In this document: positions 61,212-64,000 of the stretch, piece by piece
How positions within the stretch are numbered: position 1 is the stretch's first letter
Layout: every line of letters starts with the position of its first letter
Origin: Gammaproteobacteria bacterium
GTDB taxonomy: Bacteria > Pseudomonadota > Gammaproteobacteria > S012-40
Assembly (NCBI GenBank): GCA_029881255.1
Contig: JAOUMY010000007.1
Coordinates: 145,265-209,264, forward strand
DNA length: 64,000 nucleotides
Direction: 5' to 3'
Translations under genes and position numbers: made by a program
The notes under the pieces: model-generated
The model's input: only the letters and a program-made list of their open reading frames with translations
Databases searched by the model: none
Told to the model about the DNA's origin: nothing

Positions 61212-62375
61212 ATGATGCAAACGGAAGGAGTAGAAGATGCATGTACAGTAGAGTTCGAATTAGTATATTGGCAAAGGATAGTCAGTTCACACCAGGTGGA
61301 GCTTGTAGCAACTCTAGCCGCGATTCCAAGCGTTAAAATAACGTACGTAGCGGAGAGAAATTTGTCGGATAGCCGCAAGGCCTTAGGATGGAAACCTCGC
61401 GATCTTGATGCTGCTAAGTTAGTTATTGCGGATTCAAAGAATTCAGTTGAGCGTCTTATAGAAAGTTGCCCGTCGAACGTAATTCATATTTGTCAAGGAA
61501 TTAGGGGGAATGGGCTGGTCGGATATGCTGAAAAGCTTCTGCAGAAGCGAAAGGCTCGAGTTGTTATTTTAACGGAAACGGTGAATGATACTGGGCCGAT
61601 AGGGTTAATTAAACGTTTAGTATATCGATATCACTTGAAAAGAATGATTTCATGGGTTGATATCATACTTGCGATTGGCAAAAATACTGGAGGCTGGATA
61701 GCGCAGCGTGGATTTCCTAAATCAAGGGTGGTGCCATTTACCTATTTTCTCGGGTTGCCATCGATAGATCAGATTCGTAATAGTCGAATGTTAGGAAATA
61801 GCGTTTATAGATTTGCGTTCGTTGGGCGTTTTGTATCCTTAAAGAGATTAAATTTGCTAGTTGACGCGTTGGCCCTTCTACAAAACGAGTACGAGTTTAA
61901 GTTGCTCGTTGTTGGCGGTGGTCCTCTCGAAAATAGTTGGAAGAGGCTTTCAAAAGAGAAGCTTGGAGAAAGAGTTGATTGGAAAGGCTTGATGCAGGAA
62001 GAGGAAGTATTGACATTTCTTTCAACAGTAGACTGCCTTGTTTTGCCGAGCAGAGTGGATGGATGGGGGGCGGTAGTAAGTGAAGCACTTATGGTAGGTA
62101 CTCAGGCCGTATGTAGTGATCGTTGCGGGGCTTCCGAGGCAGTACATTATTCCGGAGTAGGGGGTGTGTTTCCTGTTGACAATTTAGAAGCACTAACAAG
62201 TTGTCTTCGCGACCTTTTAGCCAGGGGGGCGCTTGGTAGCAAGGAACGTGAGAAGTTGGCAGAATGGGCATCTAATTTGGGTTGTGAGGCTGGCGCGAAT
62301 TATCTCATAGAAATTTTGCGTTATCGTTTTAGTGGAGGGACTTTGCCTCGTCCTCCTTGGGAACGAAATATGTAG
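61212..62375 (+). CDS. GT1/GT4-like glycosyltransferase
   Basis: 387 residues. GT-B fold: N-terminal acceptor domain is poorly conserved; the C-terminal domain has YRFAFVGRFVSLKRLNLLVDALALLQNEYEFKLLVVGGGPLENSWKRL and VDCLVLPSRVDGWGAVVSEALMVGTQAVCSDRCGASEAVHYSGVGGVFP, the GT4 donor-binding motifs (E-x7-E type with VVSEAL). It adds a sugar in repeat-unit assembly. ATG ATG start at 61212 with a weak ribosome site (GGAAAATATTGAG). Confidence 0.85.
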   Translation: MMQTEGVEDACTVEFELVYWQRIVSSHQVELVATLAAIPSVKITYVAERNLSDSRKALGWKPRDLDAAKLVIADSKNSVERLIESCPSNVIHICQGIRGNGLVGYAEKLLQKRKARVVILTETVNDTGPIGLIKRLVYRYHLKRMISWVDIILAIGKNTGGWIAQRGFPKSRVVPFTYFLGLPSIDQIRNSRMLGNSVYRFAFVGRFVSLKRLNLLVDALALLQNEYEFKLLVVGGGPLENSWKRLSKEKLGERVDWKGLMQEEEVLTFLSTVDCLVLPSRVDGWGAVVSEALMVGTQAVCSDRCGASEAVHYSGVGGVFPVDNLEALTSCLRDLLARGALGSKEREKLAEWASNLGCEAGANYLIEILRYRFSGGTLPRPPWERNM

Positions 62376-62537
62376 ATGAAAATATTCATAAGAGGAAAGC
62401 AAAGTTGATGTACGTAGAAGAGGTGGAGGACTTCTTTTCGTATCGAAGGAATTCAGTTTTACGACAGAAATTACATCAAAAATTGTAGTTTAACCGTGAA
62501 TGATTTTAGGAAGGTTGCCTCATAGCAGGATAGAACA

Positions 62538-63719
62538 TTGAAGATTATTCATGTAATTGAGTCTATTGATGACAGGTATGGGGGGCCGGCGAAATCTGTT
62601 CCAGATTTGATATTCCGATTAAATCTGAGTGGTACTGAAAATGAAATTGTATCCACGAAGGTTTACGAGAATGAGAGCAATGCTCTTATCGAGAAGCATG
62701 GAATTGTTTGGAAAAGTTTCAGCATCAGGAAATGGTTACCAAAAATAATTCGCTATTCTTCCGGTCTATCTGACTACCTCAAATATCAGGTGACCTCGAA
62801 TCCGGGGGAGGTGATTTTTCATACACACAATTTTTGGAACTACCCAATTTATGTCGTCTATAAATTGGTGCTAAAGCACGAGATACCTTTGGTGGTGTCG
62901 TTGAGAGGAAGCTTGAAGCATATTCGATATCACAAGTATCTGGCTTGGCACTTGTTTCAGAAAAAGATGTTAAATAGTGCTTCGGCTATTCACGTTACTA
63001 ATCAAAATGATGAAAAACTTTTGCGTGACTTGGGAATTACAACGCCGGTTATCTATATTCCAAATGGTATTGATCTGGGCACCTTCGAAATACGTAAGAG
63101 TACTATGGAGGCTAGAAAGAGTATAGGCGTCGATCCTGAAAGAAAATATATATTATTTTTGTCTAGATTGCATATTGATAAAGGATTGGACCTGTTGGTA
63201 AAGGAGTGGTCAGCGTTGTCATCAATATATCCAAATTGGGATTTGTTGGTGGCCGGCCCCATTTATAGCAGAAAATACGTAAGGTCAGTTGAACAGAAAA
63301 TTGAGAAAGAAAATTTAAGTGGGCGTGTTAAATTTTTAGGAATGGTTGTCGGTCAGGAGAAGCTTGACGTGTTGGCAGCGTCTAATCTACTAGTTTTGCC
63401 GAGTAAGAGCGAGAACTTTGGGAACGTGATAGCCGAAGCGCTTGCTTGCGGTTTGCCAGTTATCACCACAAAGGCGACGCCTTGGGCGGAACTGCGCCAA
63501 TTCAACGCAGGTTGGTGGATTGAGAGGGAGGGTCCTGAATTGAGAATATCTCTGAATGACGCGATGTCGCGGAGCAGTAGCGATCTAGAGGCAATGGGTA
63601 AGCGAGGAAAAGAACTGGTTAAGAGGTATGATGTCGCTGACCAGTCAAAAAAATTTATTGAATTGTATGGAACCTGTTTAGGAAGGCACAAATCTCGCGA
63701 AAACCAAAGAGGCTTGTAA
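62538..63719 (+). CDS. Family 4 (group 1) glycosyltransferase
   Basis: 393 residues, TTG start at 62538 preceded by GCAGGATAG. N-terminal GT-B domain begins KIIHVIESIDDRYGGPAKSVPDLIFRL (GGP acceptor loop). C-terminal domain: RKYILFLSRLHIDKGLDLLVKEWSAL, NWDLLVAGPIY, VKFLGMVVGQEKLDVLAASNLLVLPSKSENFGNVIAEALACGLPVITTKATPWAEL, the GT4 E-x7-E nucleotide-sugar site. Similar to the WcaI/colanic-acid-type enzymes by motif only. Last intact gene of the window. Confidence 0.88.
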   Translation: MKIIHVIESIDDRYGGPAKSVPDLIFRLNLSGTENEIVSTKVYENESNALIEKHGIVWKSFSIRKWLPKIIRYSSGLSDYLKYQVTSNPGEVIFHTHNFWNYPIYVVYKLVLKHEIPLVVSLRGSLKHIRYHKYLAWHLFQKKMLNSASAIHVTNQNDEKLLRDLGITTPVIYIPNGIDLGTFEIRKSTMEARKSIGVDPERKYILFLSRLHIDKGLDLLVKEWSALSSIYPNWDLLVAGPIYSRKYVRSVEQKIEKENLSGRVKFLGMVVGQEKLDVLAASNLLVLPSKSENFGNVIAEALACGLPVITTKATPWAELRQFNAGWWIEREGPELRISLNDAMSRSSSDLEAMGKRGKELVKRYDVADQSKKFIELYGTCLGRHKSRENQRGL

Positions 63720-63723
63720 TTCC

Positions 63724-63879
63724 CAAGGATTCTATTCGAGGAAATTTTATGCCTCTTCTAGCTACTACCTAGGGTATGAGGAAGAATGTTGCTGGCGTGT
63801 ATATTTATCCTGCGGGCATGTCGCGAATGTTGTGTATTACGGAGAAAAGAGGGGATCAAATTCCTCTACAGAACCGAAT
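63724..63879 (+). pseudogene. Possible glycosyltransferase 2 C-terminal remnant cut by an IS element
   Basis: One frame, open from 63724, reads GFYSRKFYAS..., YYLGYEEECCWRVYL and HVANVVYYGEKRGSN, like the C-terminal acceptor-site stretch of rhamnosyl/GT2 enzymes (FxGYEDxExCWRxxLAGxxVxYV...V.H..GS). It has no start of its own and the IS end begins at about 63880. Similarity is by eye on about 40 residues, so it is tentative. Confidence 0.35.
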
Positions 63880-64000
63880 GAGACTGTAAATTAGATTGTG
63901 TATCTGCTTATCATATACCCTAAAGGGAGATAAGCGAGATGAAACAAAAGGAAATAGAAGCCTTCGCACGCGAAGCAGCCAAGAGCATCAAGTCAGAAAA
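63880..64000 (+). mobile_element. Left end of an IS256-family insertion sequence (cut by window edge)
   Basis: GAGACTGTAAATTAGATTGTGT (from 63880, a putative terminal inverted repeat of the IS256 GAGACTGT... type) is followed by a ribosome site AAGGGAGA and a transposase start at 63939. The other end lies beyond the window, so target duplications cannot be checked. Confidence 0.65.
63939..64000 (+). CDS. IS256-family transposase, N-terminal fragment at window edge
   Basis: Only the first 20 residues are visible: MKQKEIEAFAREAAKSIKSE, close to the conserved start of IS256 (mutator-type, DDE) transposases (MxxKELEAFAKEAAKxIK). AAGGGAGA lies 8 bases upstream of the ATG. The catalytic DDE core is outside the window. 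Confidence 0.7.
   Translation, partial: MKQKEIEAFAREAAKSIKSE

Noticed and set aside
1..64000. tRNA, rRNA and CRISPR arrays
   Set aside because: Looked for cloverleaf-type arms with CCA ends, rRNA landmarks and regular repeat-spacer units by eye; none seen.

Overview
The window looks like chromosomal DNA of a gammaproteobacterium. The reasons are the nadB / rpoE-rseA-rseC-mucD arrangement, the sdhCDAB-sdhE-ygfX operon, and the presence of ygfZ, rluE and a long DeaD-type helicase. I cannot name a genus from the sequence alone. Housekeeping blocks alternate with accessory islands. The polysaccharide island at the right end is visibly more AT-rich and carries gene debris and an insertion-sequence end.

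Left part (1-12.8 kb): about 650 bases without a gene, then a diheme cytochrome c lipoprotein, a DsbA-family protein, a small envelope protein, a bacterial voltage-gated sodium channel, a three-gene minus-strand operon (two exported proteins plus a transmembrane Ser/Thr kinase), a possible 2-oxoglutarate oxygenase-like protein, rluE, a DEAD-box helicase with a clear terminator, and argE.

Type VI secretion satellite (13.0-23.0 kb): vgrG, a DUF6484-like protein, DUF2169, a ketosynthase-fold protein that has lost its catalytic residues, a DUF4150/PAAR-like protein, an AHH-type nuclease effector, a probable immunity protein and a TIGR02270-like HEAT-repeat protein. No baseplate, sheath or membrane-complex genes are present, so this is an orphan effector-delivery cassette. 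Three small genes of unknown function follow (21.6-23.0 kb), one with a GNAT-like C-terminal pattern.

Housekeeping centre (23.0-34.9 kb): yihY and ygfZ on the minus strand, succinate dehydrogenase with its assembly factor, nadB, and the envelope-stress sigma factor operon. In that operon rseB is reduced to about a third of its normal length. A 99-base imperfect palindrome sits between sdhA and sdhB.

Second accessory island (35.2-42.2 kb): a broken copy plus two full copies of a secreted protein family in tandem, a large alpha/beta-hydrolase protein followed directly by a WD40-like lipoprotein (possible effector and immunity), and an MNT/HEPN toxin-antitoxin pair with an operator-like inverted repeat upstream.

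Surface polysaccharide locus (42.2-64 kb): an initiating sugar-phosphate transferase, then a promoter with two copies of one palindrome (TGTTCA-N5-TGAACA) ahead of fcl, a MarR-type EPS regulator and gmd (GDP-fucose route). Debris of rmlB and rmlA follows. Then come a GtrB/GtrA-like pair, a radical SAM / methyltransferase / membrane-protein trio, the fdtC-fdtA-fdtB type genes for a dTDP-3-acetamido-3,6-dideoxyhexose, a Wzx flippase, a Wzy-like polymerase, two acyltransferase-type genes, an FkbM methyltransferase and several glycosyltransferases. The window ends in the left end of an IS256-family element that appears to interrupt another glycosyltransferase remnant.
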